From assembly GCA_014904985.1 (NCBI GenBank), contig MU128965.1, positions 214,791 through 278,790 of the forward strand: DNA of 64,000 nucleotides, read 5' to 3'. This stretch comes from Hydnum rufescens UP504. Its lineage: Eukaryota > Basidiomycota > Agaricomycetes > Cantharellales > Hydnaceae. Positions 47,101 through 58,479 of the stretch are shown here, piece by piece; position 1 is the stretch's first letter; each line of letters opens with the position of its first letter. The position numbers were made by a program, and so were the translations under genes. A model generated the notes under the pieces. The model was given only the letters and a program-made list of their open reading frames with translations. It did no database searches and was not told the DNA's origin.

Positions 47101-48361
47101 ATCCATTGCCACAATACAAAGTCCTGATCTTGAGTTCCATTCATCTATTGCATTTTCACCAGATGGCCTGCAACTGGCCTCAATCATTGATTACACTGTG
47201 CAATTGTGGGATACCATGCCCCATCCCCCCATTGTAGCATTGCAAGGCCATTACCAGGCAGTCTGGTCTGTTACCTTTTCACCTGATGGCTCACAACTGG
47301 CTTCAATCTCCAGTGATCATACTTTGGAATTGTGGGATGTTGTGTCTGGCATGCCTATTGCAACATCAGAGAGCCACTCTGACACAGTGTTCTCTGCTGT
47401 ATTCTCACCAGATGGCCAACAACTCGCTTCAGGCTCCAGCAATGGCACTGTGCAGCTGTGGAATGTCATATCCAAGGCATTGGTTGTGACACTGCAAGGT
47501 CATTCCAATCGCATTACTTCTATTGTGTTTTCACCAGATGGCTTGCACCTGGCTTCAAGATGCATGGATGAGACTGTGCAATTGTGGGATGGAATGTCCA
47601 GTGCAAGCATTCCCCTCTTAGCATGCCATCATCCAGATTGGTTGCCTCTTCTATTTTCACCAAATAGTTTGCAACTGGCTACAGCCTCCAAGGAGAACAA
47701 TGTCCAATTGTGGGACACCACATCTGGCACATGCACTGCAACCCTAGAAGGCCATTCAGGGAAGATTCTGCAAATTCAATTTTCACCAAACAGCTTGCAA
47801 GTAGCTTCTCTCTCACATTACACTGTGCAATTGTGGGATGGTATAGCTAGTTTGCTAATTGCAAGACTGGATACCCTTCCTCCCCCCTTCAAATCTCTTG
47901 CATTTTCTCTGGATGGCTTGCAATTGGCTGTTGTTTCAAATCACATTGTGCAATTGTGTGATACTGTGTCTGGCACCCAGATTGCAATGCTCACACACTC
48001 TCAAGGAGTACAGTCTATTGCATTTTTGCCAGATGGCTTGTGGCTGGCTTCATGCACCTTTGATCATTCCATACATCTGTGGGATGCAGTGTCAGGCATG
48101 CCCATTGCCACATCAGAAACCAATTCTGGCCCAGTTATGTCTGCTGTCAACCTAGCAGATGGCACTTGGAACTGGCATCAACAATGGATAGAAGTGGAAC
48201 ACCCTTTGGAAAGTCATCCTAGACGCATTTGCTTCATTCCTCCACTTTATTCACTGAACACTGACCTTGTAGTTCATCATCTTTCAACTATTTCTCGGGT
48301 TGCAATCATTTGCAAAGATGGTTGCATTGTAATTCTTGATATTCCTCATCATAGACACTAG
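44132..48361 (+). CDS. Intact NACHT-WD40 NLR-like protein
   Basis: Exons 44132-44147, 44202-44276, 44337-45919 and 45983-48361 join without any frameshift to give 1350 residues. Order: short N-terminus with a glycine-rich segment (MGNIISTGRGGAGVAEGIG), a NACHT domain with GLAGIGKSTIAKT (Walker A), LIVLDALDECEDS (Walker B) and RILITSRPEPHIS, a helical region with WWFEAMSLIGSVSAAV, a linker (ALHVYESALPFTPHE), 15 WD40-like repeats, and a conserved tail (ISRVAIICKDGCIVILDI). Fungal STAND proteins of this design work as cytosolic receptors whose WD40 face binds a ligand and whose NACHT module oligomerises on nucleotide exchange. No named N-terminal effector (HET, Goodbye, PNP) is present. It is the only complete member of the local family. 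Confidence 0.88.
46200..48120 (+). repeat. 15 divergent WD40 repeats
   Basis: Repeats of about 42 residues with VQLWD-type ends. Typical units are EGHSHWACCIAFSPTGSQVA and QGHSNRITSIVFSPDGLHLA. Several units have lost the Gly-His pair, and some blades vary in length, unlike the uniform array at 25.7 kb. The base composition is AT-richer than the NACHT exon. Confidence 0.85.
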
Positions 48362-49190
48362 CAAATTCAATATACCAGAGAAAGACTGTTCTCCTTTGCA
48401 TCACTGCATCATTTGCGAAGTTTGGATATCTTCTGGTCATAATGAAAGTAGTGTGATGGGTGGCAGCTTGGTGGGGGAGGGGCTTGAGGCAAATGCCAGA
48501 AGGGCCAGAGTGAAGCCCAACAGAGAGGATATTGGATGTGGGAGCCAGGTGTAACTGAATATATTATGGACACACTCATTAGTCAGCTTTCATTAGTCAC
48601 TGTAGTTAGTCTGCTCATTTCACTATTAGCTAGCAGCAATTGTGTCAGGGCCACACTGTGATGAAGGCACCAAACAAATATAAACATGGATAGGTCCAAC
48701 TAAGTCCAGGTAAGTCTGACTAAGTCTGAGTAAGTCTGGGCAAGTATAAGGGTAGAGAATGGCAGAGAGACAAATCCTGCAGCCCAGAAGGGTCTAGGTG
48801 GAAAAGGGAGGAGCTAGTCCTTAACTTGCAGATCACCAATGAACACTTGGAGCTGTAGTCTGGAGTAGTAGTGGAAATCCTGAGAGACCAAAGCTAAGGT
48901 CTCTGGACTTCACTCTCAGACTACTTATACAGGATTGCTATACTATGGGGGAGTGATCACTTAGAAGGAAACACAGTTACAAGGGGGGCAGGAACAGGAA
49001 CAGGAAAGTGGGCAGGGGGGCAGGAACAAGGACAGGTACTAGTGTGGGTAATCTGGAAGCAAAGGATATGAAGGGGAAATGAAAGGGGAATGAAATGGGA
49101 TGAGGATGACTCAGAAACAAGGGGAACAAATTGGAAATAAATCAGAGACAAATATGGAGTTACCTGGAGAAGTGGACAAACTCTGATATT
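48362..49190. other. Intergenic with a 10-bp tandem repeat
   Basis: Six 10-bp units, mostly TAAGTCTGAG-like, occupy 48691-48750. The rest is purine-rich low-complexity DNA (about 48960-49150). No gene was recognised. Confidence 0.6.
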
Positions 49191-50050
49191 ACCCCCCTCT
49201 TACGCCTGTTTGTCCCAAATGGGCCAGATGGATTGATTTGTGGAAACAACAGGAAACATCCCCATCACTACCATGTCCAGCACTGGATGATCTTGAGTTG
49301 ATGAAGCACTCATTCATGCAGAGCAGGCCACACTTGCCTTGAGAGAGGCACATGTCAGGATCAGATTGACCTTTGCTTCCACACTCAGAGTTACCTGTCA
49401 GACCTTTGTTGACTTTGATCAAATCATATGGCACCTGTATCACTTGCTTAGATACATTAGGCTCCTTCTGTCATTCAAATCACTGTGTCAATACTTCTCA
49501 TGATACTTCTCTCATGGAAGTAAAGCAAGATACAATAATGTTTGTTGAGCCTGATGGATTGTGATGGTCATCTGAGTCACTAATTCAACCTCATTACAAA
49601 CAACCTTACTTTTGTATGGCCCATGCTACTATATCATACATTATAATTGCAGTGAAGTTACTAAAACCTCTCCTGTGTGTGCTAGGGAGCTCAGTTTGGG
49701 CTCAGACTTGGCATGAATATGATAAATGATACTATCAACAAGCTACCAAAATTACAGAGGTTTCTGAGTAAAAATGAAGGAGGTAGAGGGGATCCACATC
49801 AAGCACCCATTTTGCATCCAACCTGTTTGGCAAACTGCATAATTGCAGTTGCTCTTTGTCTCATTGTTCTCCCCCCAATGCAGGCAAAACCTCTGCCACT
49901 TCATCAACTGATGCATCATTAGGCATGCTTGATGCATTGGATGCATTTATAGGAACCAAAGGTGGGGGTGGACCTGGGTATGTCACAATCCTATCTGTTG
50001 CATACCTGAGTGTTGACACATGCATACTAGAAGGTCCTGTGGTTGTTGGA
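49191..50050. other. Unassigned stretch, no gene seen
   Basis: Only short frames on both strands without domain signatures. It probably belongs to the degraded mobile element to its right. Confidence 0.45.
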
Positions 50051-50054
50051 CCAA

Positions 50055-51471
50055 TCAGAGCTCCAATCCATCTTGGTTTGGGGCAGGGCTGATGGAGAAA
50101 AGGGTTGTGGATAGCTTCTTGTGGTGAGAGGGTGTGATACAATTTAGTGGGTGAGTCTGGTGAGCTCCCCTGTTCTCTTTATTGTGACCATCCTCTTCAC
50201 TAACCCTCTTCCTCTTCCATGACCCAACCTTACTATCCTTGCACTGTGCTGCATCTTCTGCCTTTGCACACTGTTTCTCCATCCTCTGTGCCAACTGAGT
50301 GCAGCCTGGACTTCTTTGCTTCCTAAGCAAGGTGGGCCTTTTCTTCTTTTGCTGCCTTGGCCTGGTGAGCCTTCTCTTCCTGGGTGATATGATCATTGAC
50401 AATCTTGACTGCAGCAGCAACCCATCTCCAGTACTGTTTTTTTGCCTTGGCAATGCAAGCCTCTTCCACCTTTTCTGCTTTGTTATGCCTCTCCCATTCT
50501 TTCTCCTGTGCCTTGGAGACTTCCTCAGCCCTCTCAGCAGCAATAGTTGTGAGAGCTTCAGTAGTGTTTAGAACATGTCCATGCCAGAGAAGGATTGGCA
50601 TGAAGTTTTGGGTGCATTAGTCTTGGCATTGACTTGATTTTGCAGTTGGGTGTAGTCTTGGCCAATGATTGCAGCATACATGCAAGTCTTTTCTATTGTG
50701 GCTTGCATCTCATTGTTATGATCTTGTAAGTCACATGCAATCCAAACAAGTTCTGCTTTTGAAAGCTTTGTAGAGATGTGCTGAGAGATAGGAGCTGGAT
50801 CCATGGGGGTAATAGCAAGGGAAGATATGGCTTGGTGGTTGTGTAGTGGAGGTAGCATGGGGGAACCTGTGGGACCATCATGGTTGCTATTTTGTTCATC
50901 ATCTGATTCTGTGTCCTTGCTGGCAGATGATTCTGATTCTTCCCACCCAATTGGGAAGCCAGGGGGCAGATGTGAAGATGCAATTGTAGAAGTGGCTTGG
51001 CTTGGTCCAAAGTCAGCCTCACTGAAGACACCAGGGTCAAGGGGGTTTATCCCACATTTGTGGAAAGCCATATGGATTGTGGTGCTACTAAATGCTGTAT
51101 CTCAAGCATCCAGGTAGATCTGAACAAATGAAGACTTTGACAGCCCCTGCCTATGTAATTGTATGTGCTTGTCCACCCTGCCTGAAAACACAGACTGAAA
51201 TGGTCCAAATACACCAACATCTAGGGGCTGGAGGCAATGGGTGCAATGTGGTGGCAGCCTGAAGATTAAAATATTGTGTCTATGAGCCATGAACAGTAGG
51301 TCTCCAGCACAGTGGGACCCATGGCCATCACAGGTGATAAGAATTGTCTTTCCAGATGTGTTTCATGCCTCTGCTTGCGGGAGAAATGCAAGGCTGAACC
51401 ATTTTTCACAATGATCATTGTCTATCCACCCATTCTTGGACACTCCAATGCTGATGGGGGTATGTACATCA
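50055..51471 (-). mobile_element. Pogo/Fot1-type (DDE) transposase remnant
   Basis: On the minus strand, from 51471 downward: VSKNGWIDNDHCEKWF, then ILITCDGHGSHCAGDLLFMA (second catalytic region), then LPPHCTHCLQPLDVGVFGPF, the classic signature of CENP-B/pogo-like DDE endonucleases. After it come AFHKCGINPLDPGVFSEADF and a charged helical tail (EEKAHQAKAAKEEKAHLA). A stop interrupts the frame near 51370, another lies near 51110, and frameshifts follow at 50570 and 50350. The 5' part (DNA-binding domain and first Asp) is missing, because an LTR element begins at 51472. It is inactive. Confidence 0.8.
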
Positions 51472-51924
51472 TGTTACGAGTCATACTTGTAACCTTGCTT
51501 ATGTACGAATAATCAAGCCAATTGCGCCATCACATGACCTTCCCCCTTGCCGCCATTGTGCCTTCCTCTTTCAGCATTTCCTATTATATACATCCTTCCT
51601 TTATTCAACACCCCTTTATCCATAAACCCTTTTGATCTCTAATAGTATAAGTAGTTACTTGATGTACACTCACTCTTTAGAAGATCAAGAATATATTGTC
51701 AACCGATTGAATTCCCCTTTTGTGATCTCAGTTATCGCTTGTGACTCTCATCTTAAACCTTGCATATTAACTCTCAAGAAGCCAGTCTTCCTCGTACATA
51801 CTTGTCTCTCATGACTTATGTAATCCCCGCTTCGTGACTCTCTCGTCAATCGCCTTAAGGGCATTTCCTTGTATTCGACTCAATTATGTAATTGTATCTT
51901 TCGCCTTGAGTACAACCCTTAACA
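51472..51924 (+). repeat. 5' LTR of a Ty3/gypsy element
   Basis: The 453 bp segment starts TGTTACGAGT and ends CCCTTAACA, giving the expected TGTTA...TAACA terminal inverted bases. It contains TATA-like sequence (TATAAGTAG near 51646), and gag begins shortly downstream. Its left edge cuts the transposase gene. No 3' LTR was found in the window. Confidence 0.7.
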
Positions 51925-51966
51925 GTATTCTTGATCTAAATAACTGACTCCCTTGAAAGACTCAAT

Positions 51967-53808
51967 ATGCCCTCCACTTGACGAAATCCACAACCAGTTG
52001 CTGACGACTACCACGATGACACAGCCACCATCGAACCCACCTCTGGCCTCTCCTCTCCAATTGTCCTTGAGGTGCTGATCACCCCATGGATGATGTATCC
52101 CATGATACAAACACCACCCAACTCGATGCAAGGCCCACACATGGGAAACCCTCCCAGTGCCACATCAACTTTGAGCACTGAGACAATGCTCCTGTGCATG
52201 CTCCAACAAATGCAGGCAGACCTAGCACACAGCATGCAGATACAAGCAGAAATGGCATGTACCAACACCCAGATGAATGCTTGCCTCAAAGAACTCGTGA
52301 ACGAAAATCAAGAACTGTGAAACGAAGTTGTGAACTGCAATTTGTGGTTGCCCACACTCAATGCAAACATGTGACTGAGACAAGTAGTCTTGCCTGTGGC
52401 ACACAGCTCGCAATTCACACTGTGCACCCTCGACACTCGAAGCCCCCACTTTGAGCCCCAAACCCACCCTGAGGAAAACAATGAGTTTCCACCTCAAAAC
52501 CTTGATGATATGCTGTGAGGCAACTCAGTCACATACACACCACCTAGCAACATCGTGCAACCAACTCCATGATGCGCAATGTTCAAGGATGCACACTCCA
52601 CCCCCTGTGCCTGGGCTCTGCCTTCAGAGCCCCAACTCCAGGCATGGATCATTGAGTGGCACACATAGGAGCCAGACTCAAACACCTTCCCACCACCCCA
52701 TGATATTGTGAACCAGCAACAACCGCCCACCCTCTGCGCCCTTGGGACATGCACTTCGTGAACCCAAAATCAAAGAGCTGGAGATGTTCTTGGGTCACAA
52801 CCCCTCTAAACTTTATGGATTCCTCGCACATTGCAAAATGGCATTCCAATTGCAACCATCATGATCACACTAGAAAGTGCATGTATCATCTGGGCTGGAT
52901 CATATCTCATGGATATGGCAAGGCAATGGTTCCAACACCTCATCATGGAGATGGAGGAATCCCCCACACTCTCCAGCTGGATGCTCTTTGAAGAAGAGCT
53001 CCACACATACTTCGGAGACCCGGACAAAGTCATGACTCAAGAGCAAAAACTACACATGCTCAAAATGAACAACAACCACCACATCCTTTGCTACATCAAC
53101 CAATTCAAGGAAGTAGCGAGTCTCACCAGGTGGAATGACGACACACTCCACTTGCAGTTCTACCAAGGCCCACCGAACCATCTCCAAGATGACATCTCAT
53201 GGGACAGCAAACCTGCGAAACTCCAAGGCATGTACCAGGCTGCGCTAAGATTCGATGGCTGGTATTGGGAATGCCAAGAGGAACTCAAAGCCATGAGAGC
53301 CTCAGATCACAGCACACAACCTCACGCCACGAACCCCTCATTGTCATCATCCCTGTCATCCTTGACAAACCCCCTGCACGACCCAAAAGTTCACAGGTCT
53401 AATGGCACACTCACCGAAGAGGAAAAGGAACAACAAAAACACGAAAAACTCTGTGCATACTGTGGGAATAGTGACCACGCAGTAGATCACTGCCCCAGTT
53501 GTCACAATGCACTGCGAACCTCCATGACACCCACCACGATGACCACCAGCACCAGCAGCACAACAGCTACAGCAACGTCATGCACCCCAGTAGCTCATGC
53601 TACATTCACCTTCTCAGGAGGCACCAGTACATCAGAGGAACCCCGCATCACTGAGATCTCATCATCATCCCCCTCCGATGGAACCACTCATCTAAGAGCC
53701 ACCATCTCTTCCCTCTCCCCATTGTCATTCATCATGATGGTCTCAATTCCCCTTCTCTCGGATAGTCCCATCTTGGCACTCGTCGACTGCAGCGCTATAG
53801 AAGAAGGG
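51967..53808 (+). mobile_element. Ty3/gypsy gag and start of protease
   Basis: The plus strand encodes gag from MPPLDEIHNQ near 51967, through frameshifts, to a long clean frame from 52831: AGSYLMDMARQWFQHLI (capsid), FEEELHTYFGDPDKVMTQEQ and a zinc knuckle CAYCGNSDHAVDHC (CX2CX4HX4C). Next comes a Ser/Thr-rich spacer and then the aspartic protease motif LALVDCSA (in place of DSGA/DTGA). The frame is cut right after that motif by a large insertion at about 53809. Gag forms the particle and protease matures the polyprotein in such retrotransposons. Stops in the 5' part show that the copy is dead. Confidence 0.8.
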
Positions 53809-53990
53809 TTGGGAGCTCTGATGACTGTCAAATCAAAATCTGGTTCAGCCAGTGTGTAGATGGGAGACTGTTTCTGTTTATTCAAATGGGTTGGTTCGCT
53901 TCAATGGTTGATCACTCTCTGCAAGATGTGTATGTGATTATTGGAGAATGGAATGTGATATGGACTAGCTGTAGTCAATGATATATTGTA

Positions 53991-54167
53991 GATGCTTATA
54001 GGAAGGCTTATATGTCATATGGAATGCTTTATAGAAAGGCTTATATGTGGAAGATGCTTATGGAAAGGCTTATACCTCTGGGATGCTTGTGGAAAGGCTT
54101 ATACATGGAAGATGCTTATGGAAAGGCTTATATGTCTGGGATGCTTGTGGAAAGGCTTATACATGTT
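53991..54167. repeat. About 30-bp tandem repeat, six copies
   Basis: Repeated units of the type GATGCTTATGGAAAGGCTT plus about 10 bp start near 53991, 54022, 54052, 54082, 54110 and 54139, with small changes such as TTATGG/TTGTGG. Confidence 0.85.
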
Positions 54168-54867
54168 CGTGTTGTGTTCATTTGTTTACTGGTATTTGTG
54201 TGTCCTTGTTTACGTCCTCCTAGTCAAAATGCGGATATCTGTGGGTTATAGAATGGTCAGTGCTTGGTTAGTTTTGTTAGTATGCTTCAATCTTCTTTCC
54301 TGACTTGTATTTCGTTATGCTTACCTTTTCCTTGGATGTCCAGCAACTCTAACCTTAGGTTCTGCAACTATCCTTGGCTTCAGTATTTCATGTAGATGGC
54401 TTCCAGTAGCTTGGTCTCAACAACCTTGAAGATGACTTAGCTCCAGATGGCTTTAGATAGACAGTTCTTTAGATTATAAGCAGAATGGTTGACAGTAGTT
54501 GACAGTGGTTGATTTCCAGAGTGAGGAGATGGGGGGTACAAGAAAATATGCTAGCTTATATACCTATCTGAAGGTGGCTGTGCATGGAGCAAGAACAAAA
54601 GAGTAATAAAGCTATGAGATCATAGTGATGTCATTGGGGAGTCATGGTGGAGTAGAACAAAAGAGAAATAAAGAAATGATGTCATAGTGATGTCATAGTG
54701 ATGTCATTCATAAAGAGAACAAAAGGATTCATAAAGGGAATGATGTCACTAATTTGCTGAGCTTGTGGAGTAGTTGGAGCATGATGTCACTGGTCTTGTG
54801 ATGTGGTTTGGAGCTCATGGGAAGCGAAATTAAGGGACATCTCCAGGTTCTGGAGATTAATCTGAGC

Positions 54868-54950
54868 ATAGTCCAGTGGTTAAGGTGTTTTTGTTACTGG
54901 TTAATAAAAGGAACAAATGCATGGTGTGGGATTCGATGCAGAGACAGCAG
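54868..54950 (+). other. tRNA-like (A box / B box) segment
   Basis: TAGTCCAGTGGTTAAGG resembles a Pol III A box, and GGGATTCGATGC about 55 bp downstream resembles a B box. A complete cloverleaf is not obvious, so it is read as a degenerate tRNA-derived promoter of a SINE-like element rather than a functional tRNA gene. Confidence 0.35.
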
Positions 54951-54959
54951 TTTGCATCC

Positions 54960-55400
54960 GCAATAGGTGTGCTTGGTATCATTTGATGCGTATTTTTAAC
55001 AGCTTTCTGGGCGCGGTGGTTCCGAGCAGATTGGATGCGAACTGACAGAGAAATTTTTTTATACTGGTGGGTGTTGATTCTGATAGCAATATTGTTCTGC
55101 TGAGTTCAGTTTTGATCTGTTCTTCACATGCTCAGTACTGTTGGATGTGGAGTTTTTATATCTTTCTAGGCATGGTTGTTCCGAGAGGATTGAATGCAAA
55201 CTGACAGAGAAATTTGTTTTTTACTGGAAATCCCAGATTTTGATAGTAAAATTGACCTGGAGAGTGCAGTTTTGGTCCATTTGACTTGTGTTTGGTACCG
55301 TTCGAAAGGTGTGAATCGTGGCTTTCTAAGCGTTATATGGGCATACCTCTCTGATCAAAACTGACGGAGTTATAAAATGAATTCAGTTTCTGCATGTAGC
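54960..55400 (+). repeat. Dispersed AAACTGACAGAGAAATT units, group 2
   Basis: Three units end at about 55045, 55208 and 55370 with GAACTGACAGAGAAATT, AAACTGACAGAGAAATT and AAAACTGACGGAGTTAT. The first and second are preceded by CTTTCTGGGCGCGGTGGTT and CTTTCTAGGCATGGTTGTT, the third by GGCTTTCTAAGCG. They match the group at 39.1-39.8 kb. Confidence 0.7.
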
Positions 55401-55497
55401 TGTAATTAATTTCATAATTGGTCATGTGATCGTCCAATGGCTGGAAGTAGTGTAATTTCACATTTTCTGATACTGGATGTTTTTATCTTCCACAGTG

Positions 55498-56235
55498 CCT
55501 CAGAGAACTTCATCAACACATCACAAGTACAGAACTCACATGCTGTGCCACATCGTCATTGATTGGCAACACCACACCCCTTGCAATTATTCGATGGATC
55601 AATTGTGAACAACCTCAAGTGTATAGTTACACTCCCAGTCACTTTTGTGAACTCGTCACAACAAAGTATCAAGTTTGTCAAATTGCAACTCCACTCCTCA
55701 ACCCCTGTTGTACTAGGACTCCCCTGGTTGTGACAAGTCAATCCACAAATCTTGTGGGCTGAAATGTGTATTGAGCACATGGCGCACCACTCAGAACTTG
55801 TAATGATGCCATTAGGCATCAACGTCATTGCAACAACTGCCTTGACCCTGGAACCGACAACCACAAACCCTCCAGCTCACAGCATCATGATCAAAGTCTA
55901 CAAGGCAGAAGACTTCATCCAAGCAGCTAGTGAGGATGGTGCAACACTCTTCGCATGTGTTGTCACCAATCCAACCCACACACAGACTGCATCAGTGGTT
56001 TGCAACACTCCCTCCATCTCCATGTTACCCGAATCAATCCCCATCAAGGAACGCCAAGACCTCGCACAACAACTCCCCCCAGAATACCATGAATTCCACA
56101 ACGTCTTCACTGGTACAGTGGCCAGCTATCTACCACCACATTGCAAGTACAACCTTCAATTCGATATTGAAGAAGGGCACGAAGTACTGTGAGGCCCCAT
56201 ATACCCAATGTCGGAAAGCGAACTTGCACACCTTA
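55498..56235 (+). mobile_element. Ty3/gypsy protease end and start of reverse transcriptase
   Basis: After the insertion the polyprotein continues with ASENFINTSQVQNSHAVPHR, LQLFDGSI and VVLGLPWL (through frameshifts), then a clean frame from 55752 with ERQDLAQQLPPEYHEFHNVF and YLPPHCKYNLQFDIEEGHEV, the segment preceding reverse transcriptase in Ty3/gypsy elements. It breaks off soon after GPIYPMSESELAHL at about 56235; the RT core, RNase H, integrase and 3' LTR are absent. Confidence 0.78.
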
Positions 56236-56864
56236 TAGCATAGGAATTAATATTATCATACTGGTATGGAGCCAGTTATCCATAAGTTATTCCATGGTAG
56301 CTTACCAGTAATGTAGGTTAGACATCAGTATTAGACAATTAGGTTAGTTTGCCACCAGAAATCAACTGGGAGGACTGCCATTGGGTTCTATATGGGTCCT
56401 CATCATCCCCACCCCCTTGCTCATTGCCTATTCAAAATGTTTGTATACTACATCCAAAGAAAAAAGATGCATCCAGCGGAACACACTCCCGGATGGGGGT
56501 GCACTGGCAGTACCCTAGGTGAAGCCTCTTTAGGATACCTCCTCAGCAAGAAAGCGGACCTTTGGGGCCCCTCCTTCAGGTGCTAGAGGCTGCCCATTCA
56601 AAATCCCACCAAAATTTTTAAAATTAAATTATGTAATGGTAAACAAAAGCATTGCAGGCTTGCCTCCTGCTCCTGGACAGGCTCTCACCCTGCTATCCAC
56701 ATCCTAGAGTAAGCCTATACACACACTCTTGCATTGGGATGACAAAGGAGCCAAAACCACACAAATTGAATGTATATACATTGATATGGAAGCACTCACA
56801 GTAACATATGGACTGGGGCCTAGCAACATAAGAAGGCAGAGAAATGAAAGGGTAGTGAATAGGC
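56236..56864. other. No gene seen
   Basis: Short frames only. No domain, repeat unit or RNA gene was recognised. Confidence 0.45.
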
Positions 56865-57905
56865 AAAGTATCACGGTGATTGGGGGCCCAGGATGATAAG
56901 ATGCAGCTCCATGAGCATCAGGATAGACACTCATGTGCATATGGTGGCAAAACAGGAAACTTGGGGGAACGGTGGTGTCAAATGCCAGAGAGGTGGGTAG
57001 TATGGGGTTGAAGTATCACGGTGATTGGGGTTTAGGAAGACGGGATACAGCCATGTGGGCATTGGGATAGATTCTCATGTGGATACAGCGGTGAAACGGG
57101 AAAATTGGGGGAAATGACAGCATCAAATGCAGGAGAGAGGGCTGGGTGGTACAGGGTTGAGGTATCATAGCGATTGGGATTCAGGAAGATGGGATACAGC
57201 CACATGAGCATTGCAATAGATGCTCATGTGCATACGGTGGCGAAATGGGAAATCCAGGGGAAATGGTGGCATCAAACACCGGAGAGAGGGCTGAGTAGTA
57301 CAGGGTTGAAGTATCGTGATGATTGGGGGTTAGGAAGATGGGATACAGCTGCACGAGCATCACAATAGATGCTCATGTGTATATGGTGACAAAATGGGAA
57401 ATCCAGGGGAAATGGCAGCGTCAAATGCCAGAGAGAGGGCTGAGTAGTACGGGGTTGAAGTATCATGGCGATTGGGGTTTAGGAAGATGGGATACAGCTG
57501 CATGGGCATCGGGATAGATTCTCATGCAGATATGGCAGTGAAATGGGAAATCCAGGGGAAATGGCAGCATCAAATGCCAGAGAGAGGGTTGAGTAGTACA
57601 GGGTTATCGTGGCGATTGGGGTTTAGGAAGACAGGATACAGCCACATGAGCATTGCAATAGATGCTCATGCATATATGGCAGTGAAACAGGAAATATGGG
57701 GGAAATGGTGGCATCAAACGCAGGAGAGAGGGCTGGGTAGTACAAGGTCAAGATATCATGGCGATCGGGGTTCAGGAAGACGGATATGGCTGCACAAGCA
57801 TCACAATAGATGCTCATGCACATATGGCAGCCAAACGGGAAAATTGGGGAAACAGCAGGGTCAAACCCAGGAGAGAGGGCTGGGAAGTGTTGTGGTGAAG
57901 TACTG
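56865..57905. repeat. Minisatellite of about 147 bp, seven copies
   Basis: Units begin near 56868, 57013, 57163, 57310, 57460, 57605 and 57752 with GTATCACGGTGATTGGGG-like sequence. They share GGAAGATGGGATACAGC, AGATGCTCATG and GGAGAGAGGGCTG at fixed offsets. A diverged partial unit is visible near 58040-58165. Frames in it are fortuitous. Confidence 0.85.
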
Positions 57906-58479
57906 TGGTCACCATCTCAGCAGTTCATTAGATATCACTGCATAGGTACCTGGGCACCAGTGTGTGCAGCAGCTGTAACTGCAGGAAATAGTGGTTAGAG
58001 ATGACATCAGATAAACCAGGGGGGATAATGGCACAGTACAATAGTAGAGAGATTGTAGCAATCCAGGCTCGGGATGGCAAGATACAGCGTACACACACAC
58101 AGGATGGACACTGTGCGCAGAGGGCAGCCAAACAGCAAATTTGGGGATTCGGCAACACTAGAGATAGGGATGTAATTTGACAATGAGGGGTGATATGTTA
58201 TTGTGAGAATTTGGGCCGAAAATACCTCAAGCTAGGGTATGGATAAAGTGTCTGATCAACCCATAAGTTCACGTTTGAATTGTGGCACATCCCGGGACTC
58301 AACTCCACACTTAGATAGCCACAACAACGAACAACAGTCTATTCATGAGGACCAACATAGGTGTATTGAAAAGAAGGGGGGAGTGATTGGGGATAGAGGC
58401 AAACAGAGAGAAATGGGCACGGAGATGCAGAGTACCAATGTGGACATGACAGCAATGCTAAGAAACAGATCACATTTCA

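Larger units (their letters stand above)
53809..55497. mobile_element. 1.7 kb insertion inside the gypsy protease gene
   Basis: The protease reading frame stops being retroviral-like after GACTGCAGCGC at 53808 and resumes with GCCTCAGAGAACTTCATC (ASENFI) at about 55497. The insert holds ~30 bp tandem repeats (53991-54167), a tRNA-like segment (about 54868-54950) and three units of the AAACTGACAGAGAAATT repeat. CAGCGC at the left edge and CAGTGC at the right edge could be a 6-bp target duplication with one change. There are no coding domains. It may be a SINE-like or other non-autonomous element. Confidence 0.65.

Noticed and set aside
48691..48750. Telomere-like repeat
   Set aside because: The 10-bp TAAGTCTGAG unit does not match fungal TTAGGG-type telomeres and is only six units long.
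54868..54950. Functional tRNA gene
   Set aside because: A- and B-box-like blocks are present, but no acceptor stem or clear anticodon arm can be folded by eye.
56865..57905. CRISPR array
   Set aside because: Whole 147-bp units repeat with no unique spacers, and the genome is eukaryotic.
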